Under the pieces are notes generated by a model that saw only the letters and a list, made by a program, of their open reading frames with translations, made no database searches and had not been told where the DNA came from. Shown piece after piece: positions 50,266 to 58,840 of a stretch of DNA of 64,000 bases (within the stretch, counting starts at the first letter, position 1; the number at the start of each line of letters is the position of its first letter). This DNA is from Sphingomonas sp. (GTDB lineage: Bacteria > Pseudomonadota > Alphaproteobacteria > Sphingomonadales > Sphingomonadaceae), in the NCBI RefSeq assembly GCF_019635515.1, contig NZ_JAHBZI010000001.1:1488001-1552000 (forward strand), written 5' to 3'. The position numbers and the translations under genes were made by a program.

Positions 50266-50718
50266 ATGACCTCGACCATGACGCACGATCCCGCATTGCT
50301 CACCCGCGCTTATGAGCTCGCGCGCAAATCCCATGACGAGGGCGGTTGCCCGATCGGATCGGTGTTGGCGCGCGGCGCCGCGATATTGGGGGAGGGGCAC
50401 AACCAGCGCGTGCAGAAAGGCGATCCGATCGCGCATGGCGAAATGGACGCATTGCGCAACGCCGGCCGCCAGGCGAACTATGCCGGCACCACGCTCTACA
50501 CCACGCTCAGCCCCTGCATGATGTGTGCGGGCACGATCGTGCAATTCAAGATTCCCCGCGTCGTGATCGCCGAGAACCGCAATTTCGGTGGCAATGAAGC
50601 GTTTCTGCGCGCGCACGGTGTCGCGGTCGAGATCGTCGACGATGCCCGCTGCGTGGAACTGATGAGTCGCTTCATTGTCGAGCGCCCGGCGCTGTGGAAT
50701 GAGGATATCGCCGAATAG
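50266..50718 (+). CDS. cytosine deaminase, yeast FCY1-like
   Basis: 150-aa zinc nucleobase deaminase. H57 and E59 (AHGEMDA) and C84, C87 (SPCMMC) form the zinc site with the proton-shuttle Glu. The C-terminal part IPRVVIAENRNFGGNEAFL, VDDARCVELMSRFI and ERPALWNEDIAE follows the fungal cytosine deaminase almost motif by motif, unlike the E. coli CodA amidohydrolase. It should convert cytosine to uracil; guanine or other base deamination is the alternative. GGGAGGG lies 12 bases upstream of ATG 50266. Confidence 0.88.
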   Translation: MTSTMTHDPALLTRAYELARKSHDEGGCPIGSVLARGAAILGEGHNQRVQKGDPIAHGEMDALRNAGRQANYAGTTLYTTLSPCMMCAGTIVQFKIPRVVIAENRNFGGNEAFLRAHGVAVEIVDDARCVELMSRFIVERPALWNEDIAE

Positions 50719-50730
50719 GGGAGGGGATCG

Positions 50731-51234
50731 ATGTTCCGCTGGATGCTCGCGCTCGCCGCCGTGACTGCCCCGCCGGTCGCGCATGCGCAGGATTATCCCG
50801 GCTGGCCCCAGAAGGATTTCGGAACCTGGCACGTCTATCGCAGCATCACCGGCTGCTGGATCGTCAACGATAACCTTCCCAATGATTTCAGCGGGCGATT
50901 GTCGCTCTCCACGAGCGCCGAAAAATCCGACCTCTATATCGATCTCGAAGCCTTTGATTGGGCGTGGCAAGGCGAGGGCAGCCCGACGCTCGCGGTGCGG
51001 TTCGGCGCCGTCAGCCTGAGCGACGAGGTGCTGGATATCGAGAGCGAGGGCACCGATTATTCGGTGCTGTTCGATGCGCCGGCGGATTCCTATCTCGGCG
51101 CGCTCAGGCAAGCGCCGAATCTCCACCTCGAGATCGCCGCCGGGCGCGCCATCGATGTGCCGCTGACGTCCTCGCACGAGGCATTCGCCTATTTCGAGCA
51201 ATGTACGCTGAAGCTGCGGTCCGAGAAGAAGTGA
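50731..51234 (+). CDS. hypothetical secreted protein
   Basis: 167 aa. Signal peptide MFRWMLALAAVTAPPVAHAQ. The mature domain seems beta-rich (GRLSLSTSAEKSDLYIDLEAFDWAW) with two cysteines (GCWIV and EQCTLKL). It begins 12 bp after the deaminase stop, with AGGGGAGGG as Shine-Dalgarno, and is probably cotranscribed. Function not known. Confidence 0.68.
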   Translation: MFRWMLALAAVTAPPVAHAQDYPGWPQKDFGTWHVYRSITGCWIVNDNLPNDFSGRLSLSTSAEKSDLYIDLEAFDWAWQGEGSPTLAVRFGAVSLSDEVLDIESEGTDYSVLFDAPADSYLGALRQAPNLHLEIAAGRAIDVPLTSSHEAFAYFEQCTLKLRSEKK

Positions 51235-51304
51235 CGCCGTATAGGGCGTGTTAATAACATAAAACACCCTTGGCCGAACCGACCGGCTGCGTTACACCTG
51301 CCGC

Positions 51305-51955
51305 ATGCTGACGCTCGCGCTCCTGCTCGCCACCGCCGCTGATCCCGCTATCGACGGCACTCGTCTTCGACCCGGCTCGGTCTGCTACACGATCTTGCGC
51401 GGCGACCAGCCGATCGCGGTGACGCTGCAGACGGTCAGGGCGATAGAGGCCGAGGGCGAGCCGGGCTGGGATATCGTCGTCCATCAGAAGGGCGCGAGGT
51501 TCGACATGCGCGATCACTTCGTGGTGCGTGCCGCCGATCTCACGCCGATCGCCTTCGATAATCTGACGTCGGGCGCCGAGCATGCCCGCGTCGCTTATTC
51601 GCCAGGCAAGCTGGTCGTCACGCGTCCCGACAAGCCGGTTGCGGAAATCGCCGTCACCGGCCGCATTTGGGAAGGTAACCTCTGGGGTCTCACGTTCGCG
51701 GCGTTACCGCTGGCGGAAGGCGCGCATTTCGAGCTGCCTTTCTACCAATATGATCAGGGTCTCGGGCGTTTCGCGATCGACGTGGTCGGTAGCGAAAAGC
51801 TGGGCGATGAAGATGCCTGGGTGGTCGAGGCGACTTCGGACGGTCAGCGCAAGGTCCGCTATCTCATCGGCAAGGCCAGTCATGCCGAACTCGGCTATTC
51901 CGGCAGCGGCTTCTCCCAGAAGGTCGGCGGCGATTGCAGCGGGATCGCCAAATGA
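51305..51955 (+). CDS. hypothetical secreted beta-rich protein (DUF3108-like)
   Basis: 216 aa with a short hydrophobic N-terminus (MLTLALLLATAADP). The pattern RPGSVCYTILRGDQPIAVTL, WDIVVHQKGARFDMRDHFVV, and FAIDVVGSEKLGDEDAWVVEATSDGQRKVRYLI resembles periplasmic DUF3108-type beta proteins. The assignment is tentative. The stop overlaps the next gene (ATGA), so the two products probably act together. Confidence 0.65.
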   Translation: MLTLALLLATAADPAIDGTRLRPGSVCYTILRGDQPIAVTLQTVRAIEAEGEPGWDIVVHQKGARFDMRDHFVVRAADLTPIAFDNLTSGAEHARVAYSPGKLVVTRPDKPVAEIAVTGRIWEGNLWGLTFAALPLAEGAHFELPFYQYDQGLGRFAIDVVGSEKLGDEDAWVVEATSDGQRKVRYLIGKASHAELGYSGSGFSQKVGGDCSGIAK

Positions 51956-52875
51956 TCCGCGCCCTCGCCGCTGCCGCGGTGCTCGCCATCGCTGCCCCCG
52001 CCGTCGCGCAGGAAGCGCCGGCCTTTACCTCGCTGACCCAGCAGTTCGACGATTTCGCTACCGAGACCGCGGCGATGCCGATGCCCGAGCGGGTGAAGCG
52101 GTTCCGCGAGCGCTTCAACGCGCTGCTCCCCGGTTTCTATGCGCCGCGCAATGGCGCGACCGAAGAGCAGTACAATATCAAGGTCGGGAGGAACCTCGCG
52201 ACTTATCCCGCGCAGCGCGACAAGTTCCTCGCCGCCGCGCGCGATTTCTCCGCGGCCTATGTGCACGGCAACGCGCATTTCCGCCGCTATTTCCCCGATT
52301 ACGCGCCGGTCATGCCGATCTATCTGGTCCATTCGCTCGGCGAGATGGACGGGGGCACCCGCGACATCGACGGCAAGACGGTCGCGGTGTTCGGCGCGGA
52401 TGTGATCGCCAAAATCCATGACAGCACCACGATCGGTCCGTTTCTCGATCACGAGCTCTTCCATTTCCACCACGCCCGCTATTTTTCGGATTGCGAAGCG
52501 ATGTGGTGCGCATTGTGGCAGGAGGGCCTCGCCACTTATGTCGCCGGCCGGATGAACTCGACCGAGGACGACAAGACCTTGATGCTGACGATCCCGCGGC
52601 CGATCCGGCCCGAGGTCGAGCCGAAGCTGGCCGAGGCGATGTGCTACGCCCGCCCCCGCCTCGATTCCGTGGATCCGGAAGTCTATGCCAGCTTCTTCTA
52701 CGGCAACGGCAAGAGCCCGTACCCGCCGCGCTTCGGCTATTATCTCGGCTATCTGATCGCCAGGAAGATCGGCGACGGCAGGCCGCTCGATGAACTGGCG
52801 AAAATGCCCGGGGATCAGGTCAAGCCGCTGATCGAGAAGGCGCTGGCGGACTATCACTGCCCGCCAGCGGCCTGA
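51952..52875 (+). CDS. putative secreted gluzincin-type zinc metalloprotease
   Basis: 307 aa. The signal peptide is MIRALAAAAVLAIAAPAVAQ. A zinc motif HELFH lies at residues 167-171 (FLDHELFHFHHARYF), with a downstream glutamate at 191 in WQEGLATYVAGR. The HEXXH plus EGxAxY combination is the gluzincin arrangement. No named family was identified. ATG 51952 overlaps the stop of the previous secreted protein. The preceding beta-rich protein may be a partner, inhibitor or chaperone; this is inference. Confidence 0.72.
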   Translation: MIRALAAAAVLAIAAPAVAQEAPAFTSLTQQFDDFATETAAMPMPERVKRFRERFNALLPGFYAPRNGATEEQYNIKVGRNLATYPAQRDKFLAAARDFSAAYVHGNAHFRRYFPDYAPVMPIYLVHSLGEMDGGTRDIDGKTVAVFGADVIAKIHDSTTIGPFLDHELFHFHHARYFSDCEAMWCALWQEGLATYVAGRMNSTEDDKTLMLTIPRPIRPEVEPKLAEAMCYARPRLDSVDPEVYASFFYGNGKSPYPPRFGYYLGYLIARKIGDGRPLDELAKMPGDQVKPLIEKALADYHCPPAA

Positions 52876-52878
52876 TCC

Positions 52879-53271
52879 TCAGCCCTTGGCGCGGGCCGCG
52901 TCGGCGCTCCATACGCCGCCACCGGCCGCGGCGAGGTAGAGGAAGATAAAGCAATAGAGCATCGCCGGCTCGCCGCCATTGAGCGCCGGGTAGAAGCCCT
53001 GCGGCGCGTGCACCATGAAATAGGCGACCGCCATCATGCCCGAAAGGATGAAGGCCACCGGCCGTGTGAACAGCCCGATCACGATCAGCGCACCGCCGAC
53101 CAGTTCGAGCGTGCCCGCCGCCATCATCATCGGATTGAGCGGTCCGCTCATCCCCGGCGGGGGCGGGGGAAAGGCGAAGAATTTCATCGTGCCGTGCTGG
53201 AGGAAGCCCAGCCCGGTAACGATACGCAATACGCTCAGCAGCTTCGACGACCAGCTATCGGGAATAGGCAT
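52879..53271 (-). CDS. DoxX family membrane protein
   Basis: 130 aa, four hydrophobic helices. The family signature RIVTGLGFLQHGTMKFFAF and LELVGGALIVIGLFTRPVA is clear. DoxX-like proteins are inner-membrane proteins of mostly unknown role, some linked to redox or thiosulfate metabolism. Convergent with the zinc protease gene by 3 bp. Confidence 0.88.
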   Translation of the reverse strand: MPIPDSWSSKLLSVLRIVTGLGFLQHGTMKFFAFPPPPPGMSGPLNPMMMAAGTLELVGGALIVIGLFTRPVAFILSGMMAVAYFMVHAPQGFYPALNGGEPAMLYCFIFLYLAAAGGGVWSADAARAKG

Positions 53272-53361
53272 GGGAAAGCTCCTCCTGTTTCGGAAGCGGA
53301 GCCTTTCATGCCGTCAGGGCGCGGTCAATCCGTGCCGCGGGAAACGCAGGGTTGCCGGGCG

Positions 53362-53640
53362 TCAGGCGGTGAAGCGCTTGGTGAAGCCCTTGCCCGGCTT
53401 TTCGCCATGCGCTTCCAGCACCTCGACATGATCGACCCGCGCCTGCTCCGGCCCTTGCTTGCAGGCTTCGGCGAAGCGCGTGACGGCGTCGTCCTCGCCC
53501 GAGGCGATCATCTCGACGCTGCCGTCGCTGCGGTTGCGCACCCAGCCGGTGACGCCCTCGGTCTTCGCGGTGCGCACGATCCAGTCGCGAAAACCGACCG
53601 CCTGAACCCGCCCCGTCACGAAAATACGCTTAATCGCCAT
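53362..53640 (-). CDS. acyP: acylphosphatase
   Basis: 92-aa enzyme hydrolysing acyl phosphates. The phosphate-binding loop is GRVQAVGFRDW with catalytic Arg18, and VTGWVRNRSDGSVE contains catalytic Asn36. The length is typical. ATG 53640 is the natural start. It is followed on the minus strand by the DoxX gene after a 90-bp gap. Confidence 0.93.
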   Translation of the reverse strand: MAIKRIFVTGRVQAVGFRDWIVRTAKTEGVTGWVRNRSDGSVEMIASGEDDAVTRFAEACKQGPEQARVDHVEVLEAHGEKPGKGFTKRFTA

Positions 53641-53723
53641 TCGCTTCCCTATGCCCTTGCTCGCGCCGACTGTAGCGGAAGCGCGATGTCAGGGAATCGC
53701 CAGATCGCGCGGCTCGCCGCGTC

Positions 53724-54200
53724 TCAGGGGTAAGTGAGCGCAATCACTTCATATTCGCGCTCGCCGGCGGGCAGCATCACCTTGCGCAGATCGCCCACCG
53801 CCGCGCCGCGCAGCGCCCGCGCGAATGGCGAATTCCAGCCGACCAGCCCGTTGCCGGCATCGGCCTCGTCGTCGCCGACCAGCGTCAGCGTCCGCTGATT
53901 GTCATCCTCGTCGGCGATCGTCACCGTCGCCCCGAAGAACACGCGCGCGCGATCCTCCTGGCGGGTGGGATCGACCACCTTGGCCGCCTTCATCCGTTTC
54001 GACAGCCACCCCAGCCGCCGATCGATCTCGCGCAGCCGCTTGCGGCCATAGATGTAATCGCCATTCTCCGAGCGGTCGCCATTCCCCGCCGCCCAGGAAA
54101 TCACATCGACCAGCTTGGGCCGCTCATCGGAAAGCAGCGCGTCATACTCGGCCTTGAGCGCGGCATATCCGGTGGGGGTGATATAGTTCGGGCGGTCCAT
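53724..54200 (-). CDS. greB: transcription elongation factor GreB
   Basis: 158 aa. The N-terminal coiled coil contains TPTGYAALKAEYDAL and SWAAGNGDRSENGDYIYGRKRLREIDRRLGWLSKRM, with the acidic tip GDRSENGDYIYG characteristic of GreB. The C-terminal FKBP-like domain contains FGATVTIADEDDNQRTLTLVGDDEAD and NSPFARALRGAAVGD. It rescues backtracked RNA polymerase by stimulating transcript cleavage. ATG 54200 was chosen over 12 extra codons. Confidence 0.95.
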   Translation of the reverse strand: MDRPNYITPTGYAALKAEYDALLSDERPKLVDVISWAAGNGDRSENGDYIYGRKRLREIDRRLGWLSKRMKAAKVVDPTRQEDRARVFFGATVTIADEDDNQRTLTLVGDDEADAGNGLVGWNSPFARALRGAAVGDLRKVMLPAGEREYEVIALTYP

Positions 54201-54238
54201 TGGCTGGCAATATCTCGATGAACTACGCGCATCCATCT

Positions 54239-54264
54239 CTTTCCCCGGCCTTCGCCGGGGAAAG
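54239..54264. repeat. GC-rich palindrome between slt and greB
   Basis: CTTTCCCCGGC/GCCGGGGAAAG, a perfect 11-bp stem with CTTC loop. It lies 8 bp past the transglycosylase stop and 38 bp before greB on the minus strand. It could be a terminator, but the CCCCGGC/GCCGGGG core matches the GIY-YIG-associated palindromes. Confidence 0.6.
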
Positions 54265-54272
54265 CAAGGGCC

Positions 54273-56297
54273 TCAGCCCGGCCGGTTCTTGCCCAGATAC
54301 CAGCTCAGATTGGCGGGGCCCCGCGAGCGCGAGCGCTCGGGGTTGAGCAGGTCATAGACCACCGCGTTCTCCAGCACGCGCTGGACGTAGTTCTTCGTCT
54401 CGAAGATCGGGATCCGCTCGACCCAGGTCACGACATCGACGCCGCCCGAGCGCGGATCGCCATTGGCGGCGAGCCATTTGTTCACATTGCCCGGCCCGGC
54501 ATTGTACGCCGCCACCGCCAGCGGGTAGCTGCCATAGAGATTGAGCATCCGCTGGAAATAGCTGGAACCAAGCTGGATGTTGTAATCGGTATCGACCGTC
54601 AGAGAGTCGCGGTTGTAGGCGAGGCCGAGCTTGCCCGATTGCTCGCGCGCGGTGCCCGGCATCAGCTGCATCAGTCCTCGCGCGCCGGCATGGCTCACCG
54701 CGGCGCGGTCGAACTGGCTCTCCTGTCGTGCGATCGCATGGATGATCGTCCAATAGTCCGATTGCGCCTCGGGCACCCGCACCGAGGGATAGCCGGCGGC
54801 GGTATAATCGGAGAGGCCGTTCTGGAGCGCGCTGCGGCCGACCATCACGCCGAGATCGGGGCGGCCGATCGTTCGCGAAAGCTCGGCGGCGAGGATATGG
54901 TCGCTGTCGGTGGTCGCGTCCTGCGCGATCTGGCGGACGAACAGGCTCTGGTCTTGGCGGTTGCCCATCGTCCCCAGCAACTGCGCGGCGCGGACCACTT
55001 CGCGGCGGAAGAACGCCTCGCGCACCGCCGGATCGGCGATCTTGGCATTGAAATCGGGCGGGCGCCTGAGCGGGTTGCCCAGCCGTTCGGCGGCGAGCTG
55101 GCCGTAATAGAGATCGGGGAAGCCCGCCGCGCGCTGGAAATAGGCTTGGGCGGTGGCCTGCTCGCCCGCCGCTTCGGCGGCGCGGCCGGCCCAGTACAAT
55201 CCCTTGGACTGGGTGGTCGGCGATTTGGAGCCGCGCGCATAGCGCTCGAACATGCCGATCGCGTCGCGGGCACGGCCGGCCTTCTCCAGCGCCACCGTGC
55301 CGGCGAGCCAGGTCAGGCTCGTATAGTCGTCGCGCTCGCCAAGGGAGCGGGTGCTGATATCGGTACCGGCCGGATAGGCGTCATCGACCTGGCTGGCGAT
55401 GCGGTATGCGGTGTCGTTCTGCCCGTCCGCCGCCGCGCCGCGCGCCGCCAGCAACAGGATTTCGTACCAGGCCTCGGGATCGCCCGGGAAACTGTCCAGC
55501 TTGCGCGGCTGCGCCAGATAGGAGCGCATCGCCATGCCCTGGCCGCTGTCGCGCAGCCAGCGCGCGCGATCGGCGATATAGCCGGGATCGCCGCGCCCCT
55601 GCTCCATCACCGCAGCGCCGCGCTCGGCGGCGTCGGCGGCCTTGGTGCGATAGGCGATGCGCGCTTCGAACAATGCCCGCTTCGCCGGCGAGACATAGGC
55701 CAGCTGCCGTGTCGCCGCCGTCGTCGATCCCTTCCAGATCAGCATATCGGCGCGGGCGTCGTGATCGGCGGGGGTCAGCGCCGAGAGGAACGCCCCCATC
55801 AGCTTGGCCTCGTCGGCCGGCCGCAGCGAACCGCCGCGCCATGCCCGCCGCGCCTGTTCCTGCGCCTCGGGCAGGCGCCCGGTAGCCGCGAGCGCCTCGG
55901 CATAGCGCAGCCGGCCGGCGGCGGTCAGCGGCGTGAACCGCTCGAAGAAGCGCGTGACCAGCCCCGGTGCCCAGGTGCCGCTGTCGAGAATCGTCTCCGC
56001 CGCCGCGCGCCGGCTCGTCTCGCCGGGCCAGCCGGGATGCGCGAGCAGGAAGTTGGCGTAATCGGAGAAGGGATAATTGTCGGACTGCTGGAGCCGCTTC
56101 CACTCGACCAGCGACTGGCTGAGCTCGTCCGACTGGATATAGGCCGGGGCGAGCCGCGGCACGCCGCTTTCGAGCGCCTGCGCATACCAGGCGGCCTGGG
56201 ATTGGGTCAGTTGCGAGGCGGCGGCGACGCCCGAAACCCCCGCAAGCAGCAACGCACTCTTGAACACAGATGCCAGCATGCTGGACATGATACGCAT
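54273..56297 (-). CDS. slt: soluble lytic murein transglycosylase
   Basis: 674-aa periplasmic enzyme cleaving peptidoglycan to 1,6-anhydromuropeptides. The signal peptide is MRIMSSMLASVFKSALLLAGVSGVAAA. A long helical, TPR-like superhelix (about residues 40-480) precedes the SLT domain. The catalytic Glu is in AIARQESQFDRAAVSHAGARGLMQLMPGTA, followed by YNIQLGSSYFQRML and PLAVAAYNAGPGNVNKW. AGGAG lies 5 bases before ATG 56297. The frame stays open into the antisense of dapA, but that extension is not real. Confidence 0.94.
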   Translation of the reverse strand: MRIMSSMLASVFKSALLLAGVSGVAAASQLTQSQAAWYAQALESGVPRLAPAYIQSDELSQSLVEWKRLQQSDNYPFSDYANFLLAHPGWPGETSRRAAAETILDSGTWAPGLVTRFFERFTPLTAAGRLRYAEALAATGRLPEAQEQARRAWRGGSLRPADEAKLMGAFLSALTPADHDARADMLIWKGSTTAATRQLAYVSPAKRALFEARIAYRTKAADAAERGAAVMEQGRGDPGYIADRARWLRDSGQGMAMRSYLAQPRKLDSFPGDPEAWYEILLLAARGAAADGQNDTAYRIASQVDDAYPAGTDISTRSLGERDDYTSLTWLAGTVALEKAGRARDAIGMFERYARGSKSPTTQSKGLYWAGRAAEAAGEQATAQAYFQRAAGFPDLYYGQLAAERLGNPLRRPPDFNAKIADPAVREAFFRREVVRAAQLLGTMGNRQDQSLFVRQIAQDATTDSDHILAAELSRTIGRPDLGVMVGRSALQNGLSDYTAAGYPSVRVPEAQSDYWTIIHAIARQESQFDRAAVSHAGARGLMQLMPGTAREQSGKLGLAYNRDSLTVDTDYNIQLGSSYFQRMLNLYGSYPLAVAAYNAGPGNVNKWLAANGDPRSGGVDVVTWVERIPIFETKNYVQRVLENAVVYDLLNPERSRSRGPANLSWYLGKNRPG

Positions 56298-56351
56298 GTC
56301 GCTCCTATCTGCCAGCCCTGATTTGCCCCCATTAAGGAAGATTCTGGGACC

Positions 56352-57233
56352 ATGTTCTCCGGCTCGATCCCTGCGCTGGTTACGCCGTTCCGCAACGGTG
56401 CCTTCGCCGAACAGGATTTCCGCGACCTCGTCGAGTGGCAGATCGAGCAGGGCTCGGCCGCGCTCGTGCCGGTCGGCACCACCGGCGAAGCGGCGACGCT
56501 GACCAAGGACGAGCATTTCGAAGTCGTCCGCGTCTGCGCCGATCAGGCGAGGGGCAGGGTCAAGATCCTCGCCGGCGCCGGCTCGAACGACACGGCAGTG
56601 GCGATCGGCAACGTCAAGGCGGCGCAGGATTCGGGCGCCGATGCCGCACTGATGGTCCCGCCCTATTACAACCGCCCCAGCCAGGACGGCATTTTCCGCC
56701 ATTTTGAAGCGGTGGCGAACGCGACGACGCTGCCGATCGTGCTCTACAACGTCCCCGGCCGCACCGTCACCGACATCCAGCCCGCCACCGTCGTGCGGAT
56801 CGTCAACGCATTCCCGGGCCGCTTCGTCGGCATCAAGGACGCCACCGGCCAGCTCCAGCGCGTCACCGAGCATCGCCTCGGCGTGCCGACGGATTTCGCG
56901 CAGATGTCGGGCAATGACGAAACCGCGCTCGCGTTCAACGCGATGGGCGGGGTGGGGTGCATCTCGGTCACCGCCAATGTCGCGCCGCGCCTGTGCGCCG
57001 ATTTCCAGGCGGCATGGGCGGCGGGCGATCAGGCCAGGGCGCTGGCGCTTCACGACAGGCTGTTCGCGCTGCATCTGGCGATGTTCACCGACGCATCGCC
57101 CGGCCCGGTCAAATACGCGATGGGCAAGGTCCGCCCCGGCTTCCCCACCGAACTCCGCCTGCCGATGACCGAGCCCAACGAAGCCAGCCGCAAGGCGGTC
57201 GATGCGGCACTGGCGGGCGCGGGGCTGGTCTAA
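56352..57233 (+). CDS. dapA: 4-hydroxy-tetrahydrodipicolinate synthase
   Basis: 293-aa (beta/alpha)8 enzyme condensing pyruvate with aspartate semialdehyde in lysine and diaminopimelate synthesis. Schiff-base Lys162 is in FVGIKDATG and the proton-relay Tyr132 in IVLYNVPGRT. LVPVGTTGEAATL (residues 38-50) is the pyruvate-binding region. Length and positions agree with E. coli DapA (K161, Y133). It is divergent from the transglycosylase gene, 54 bp apart. Confidence 0.96.
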   Translation: MFSGSIPALVTPFRNGAFAEQDFRDLVEWQIEQGSAALVPVGTTGEAATLTKDEHFEVVRVCADQARGRVKILAGAGSNDTAVAIGNVKAAQDSGADAALMVPPYYNRPSQDGIFRHFEAVANATTLPIVLYNVPGRTVTDIQPATVVRIVNAFPGRFVGIKDATGQLQRVTEHRLGVPTDFAQMSGNDETALAFNAMGGVGCISVTANVAPRLCADFQAAWAAGDQARALALHDRLFALHLAMFTDASPGPVKYAMGKVRPGFPTELRLPMTEPNEASRKAVDAALAGAGLV

Positions 57234-57236
57234 AAG

Positions 57237-57268
57237 ATCGTCACCCCGGCCGAAGTGCCGGGGCCTAC
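57237..57268 (+). repeat. GIY-YIG-associated palindrome, copy 2a
   Basis: Hairpin with arms CCCCGGC and GCCGGGG, starting GTCACC as in the 15330 repeat. Reverse complement of 57318-57349 with a single mismatch in 32 bp. Starts 3 bp after dapA. Confidence 0.85.
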
Positions 57269-57317
57269 CGATCCGCGAGAGAGCTCTTTGAGCCTCAGCG
57301 CCTCTCCCAGCCGCACA

Positions 57318-57349
57318 GTAGGTCCCGGCACTTCGGCCGGGGTGACGAT
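57318..57349 (-). repeat. GIY-YIG-associated palindrome, copy 2b
   Basis: Inverse of copy 2a, ending GGGGTGACGAT. The two are separated by 49 bp, forming a REP-doublet directly upstream (17 bp) of the second GIY-YIG gene. Confidence 0.85.
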
Positions 57350-57366
57350 TGTGATAAGCCTGTGGC

Positions 57367-57684
57367 ATGCGCGAAGAGCTGCAACCTTGCGTCTACATCC
57401 TCGCCAGCGCCCGTAACGGCACCTTCTACACCGGCGTGACCGCACGCCTCCTCCAGCGGGTATACGAACACCGCAACGGCATCACGAAGGGCTTCGCATG
57501 GGAGCATCGCGCGCTGGCTCTGGTTTGGTACGAGAGCCACAACGACATGGAATCCACCATCCTTCGCGAGAAGGCGATCAAGCGCTGGAAGCGCGAGTAC
57601 AAGCTGAACCTGATCGAGCGCGACAACCCGGAGTGGCTGGATCTGGCAGTCGGTTTGGGGTTCGATCCACTACCGCGTGACTAA
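57367..57684 (+). CDS. GIY-YIG nuclease family protein (copy 2)
   Basis: 105-aa paralog of the protein at 15384. CVYILASARNGTFYTGVTARLLQRVYEHRNG holds the GIY-YIG core and Arg, and LVWYESHNDMESTILREKAIKRWKREYKLNLIERDNPEWLDLAVGLGFDPLP matches copy 1 nearly residue by residue in the second half. Metal-binding Glu is in the MESTILREK segment. It separates dapA from smpB and is bordered by three palindromes of the same family. No recognisable Shine-Dalgarno beyond weak GTGGC. Confidence 0.92.
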   Translation: MREELQPCVYILASARNGTFYTGVTARLLQRVYEHRNGITKGFAWEHRALALVWYESHNDMESTILREKAIKRWKREYKLNLIERDNPEWLDLAVGLGFDPLPRD

Positions 57685-57689
57685 CACTG

Positions 57690-57716
57690 GGTCCCGGCGT
57701 TCGCCGGGATGACGAT
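57690..57716 (-). repeat. GIY-YIG-associated palindrome, copy 2c
   Basis: GTCCCGGC-GTTC-GCCGGGAT followed by GACGAT, similar in orientation to copy 2b, 5 bp after the GIY-YIG stop. Shorter and with a different loop from copies 2a and 2b. Confidence 0.7.
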
Positions 57717-57772
57717 ATTGATCGAAGCCTGCTAGCCTTTCCCTTCGCGCCTCCCTACATGCCGCTCCTCCT

Positions 57773-58255
57773 ATGGCCCGTCCTCGCCCCGCCACCTTCG
57801 ACAAGGTCAAGACCGTCGCCGAGAACCGGCGCGCGCGGTACGACTATTTCATCGACACCGTCTACGAAGCCGGGCTTGCGCTGACCGGCACCGAAGTGAA
57901 GTCGCTGCGCGGCGGGGAAGGGTCGATCAAGGAATCCTATGCCGAGGTCGTCGATGGCGCGGTGTGGCTGGTCAACGCCAACATCCCCGAATTTTCGCAC
58001 GGCAACCGCTTCAACCACGAGCCCAAGCGCCCGCGTAAATTGCTCCTTCATGAGCGCGAGATAAACAAGCTCCATGGCGCGGTGGCACGCCAGGGCATGA
58101 CGCTCGTGCCGCTGTCCATCTATTTCAATGGACGCGGCCGCGCGAAGGTCGAACTCGCGCTGGCCAAGGGCAAGAAGACACATGACAAGCGTGACTCCGC
58201 CAAGGAGCAGGATTGGAAGCGCGAACAGGCCCGGGTCCTCCGCGATCGTGGCTAG
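57773..58255 (+). CDS. smpB: SsrA-binding protein SmpB
   Basis: 160-aa RNA-binding partner of tmRNA in trans-translation. Family blocks: [45 protein letters not shown] (residues 15-60), [18 protein letters not shown], and the basic C-terminal tail [24 protein letters not shown] that reads codon space in the A site. Start ATG 57773. No ssrA gene is visible in this window. Confidence 0.96.
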   Translation: MARPRPATFDKVKTVAENRRARYDYFIDTVYEAGLALTGTEVKSLRGGEGSIKESYAEVVDGAVWLVNANIPEFSHGNRFNHEPKRPRKLLLHEREINKLHGAVARQGMTLVPLSIYFNGRGRAKVELALAKGKKTHDKRDSAKEQDWKREQARVLRDRG

Positions 58256-58838
58256 GCGAGGCCGGAAGGCGGGGCTCGGCGCGCGTTTTCACGCCTGGAC
58301 GCAGCGCAACCTGCCGACCCGCGAGAGCTTCGAGGATAATCGCTGGCTCAAGCCGATCGCCCACCGGGTGCTGCATTCCTCGCTTTGGCGAATGACGCGC
58401 CGCTCGGTTCCGCGCGGCGTCGCGCTCGGCATGTTCACCGGCATCCTGATCCCGATGGGCCAGATCCCGGCCTCGGCGATCCTCGCGCTGCCGCTGCGCG
58501 CCAACGTCCCGGCGGCGGCGCTCACCACCTTTTTCACCAATCCCTTCACCACCCCGTTCCTGCTGATCCTCTATTACAAGGTCGGTGCCTGGACCCTGCA
58601 GCTCACCGGCGCGGTCACCGCCTCGACCGTGCCCGAGGTGAACAGCGCGGTGGTCAATTCCGGCTGGCTCGACTGGCTGCACTGGCTGGCCGCGGATATT
58701 GGCTGGCCGACCGCGATCGGCATGGCCGAATGCGCGGTGATGGGCGGCGTGCTCGGCTATCTCGTCACGGCGTTGCTGTGGCGGCTGTGGATCGCCAGCA
58801 AATGGCGCCGGCGAAGCCGCGAGCGGGCCACAGCCTAA
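58248..58838 (+). CDS. DUF2062 domain-containing membrane protein
   Basis: 196 aa. The start is GTG 58248, overlapping the smpB stop by 8 bp, so translational coupling is likely. The family block [63 protein letters not shown] is followed by three hydrophobic helices ([17 protein letters not shown] and [17 protein letters not shown] among them). Commonly found next to smpB in relatives as far as I recall. Function unknown. Confidence 0.85.
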   Translation: MARRGRKAGLGARFHAWTQRNLPTRESFEDNRWLKPIAHRVLHSSLWRMTRRSVPRGVALGMFTGILIPMGQIPASAILALPLRANVPAAALTTFFTNPFTTPFLLILYYKVGAWTLQLTGAVTASTVPEVNSAVVNSGWLDWLHWLAADIGWPTAIGMAECAVMGGVLGYLVTALLWRLWIASKWRRRSRERATA

Positions 58839-58840
58839 GT

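Noticed and set aside
56298..57368. N-terminal extension of the transglycosylase to 1031 aa
   Set aside because: The extra part is antisense to dapA and the palindromes. The start at 56297 has a Shine-Dalgarno and gives a proper signal peptide.
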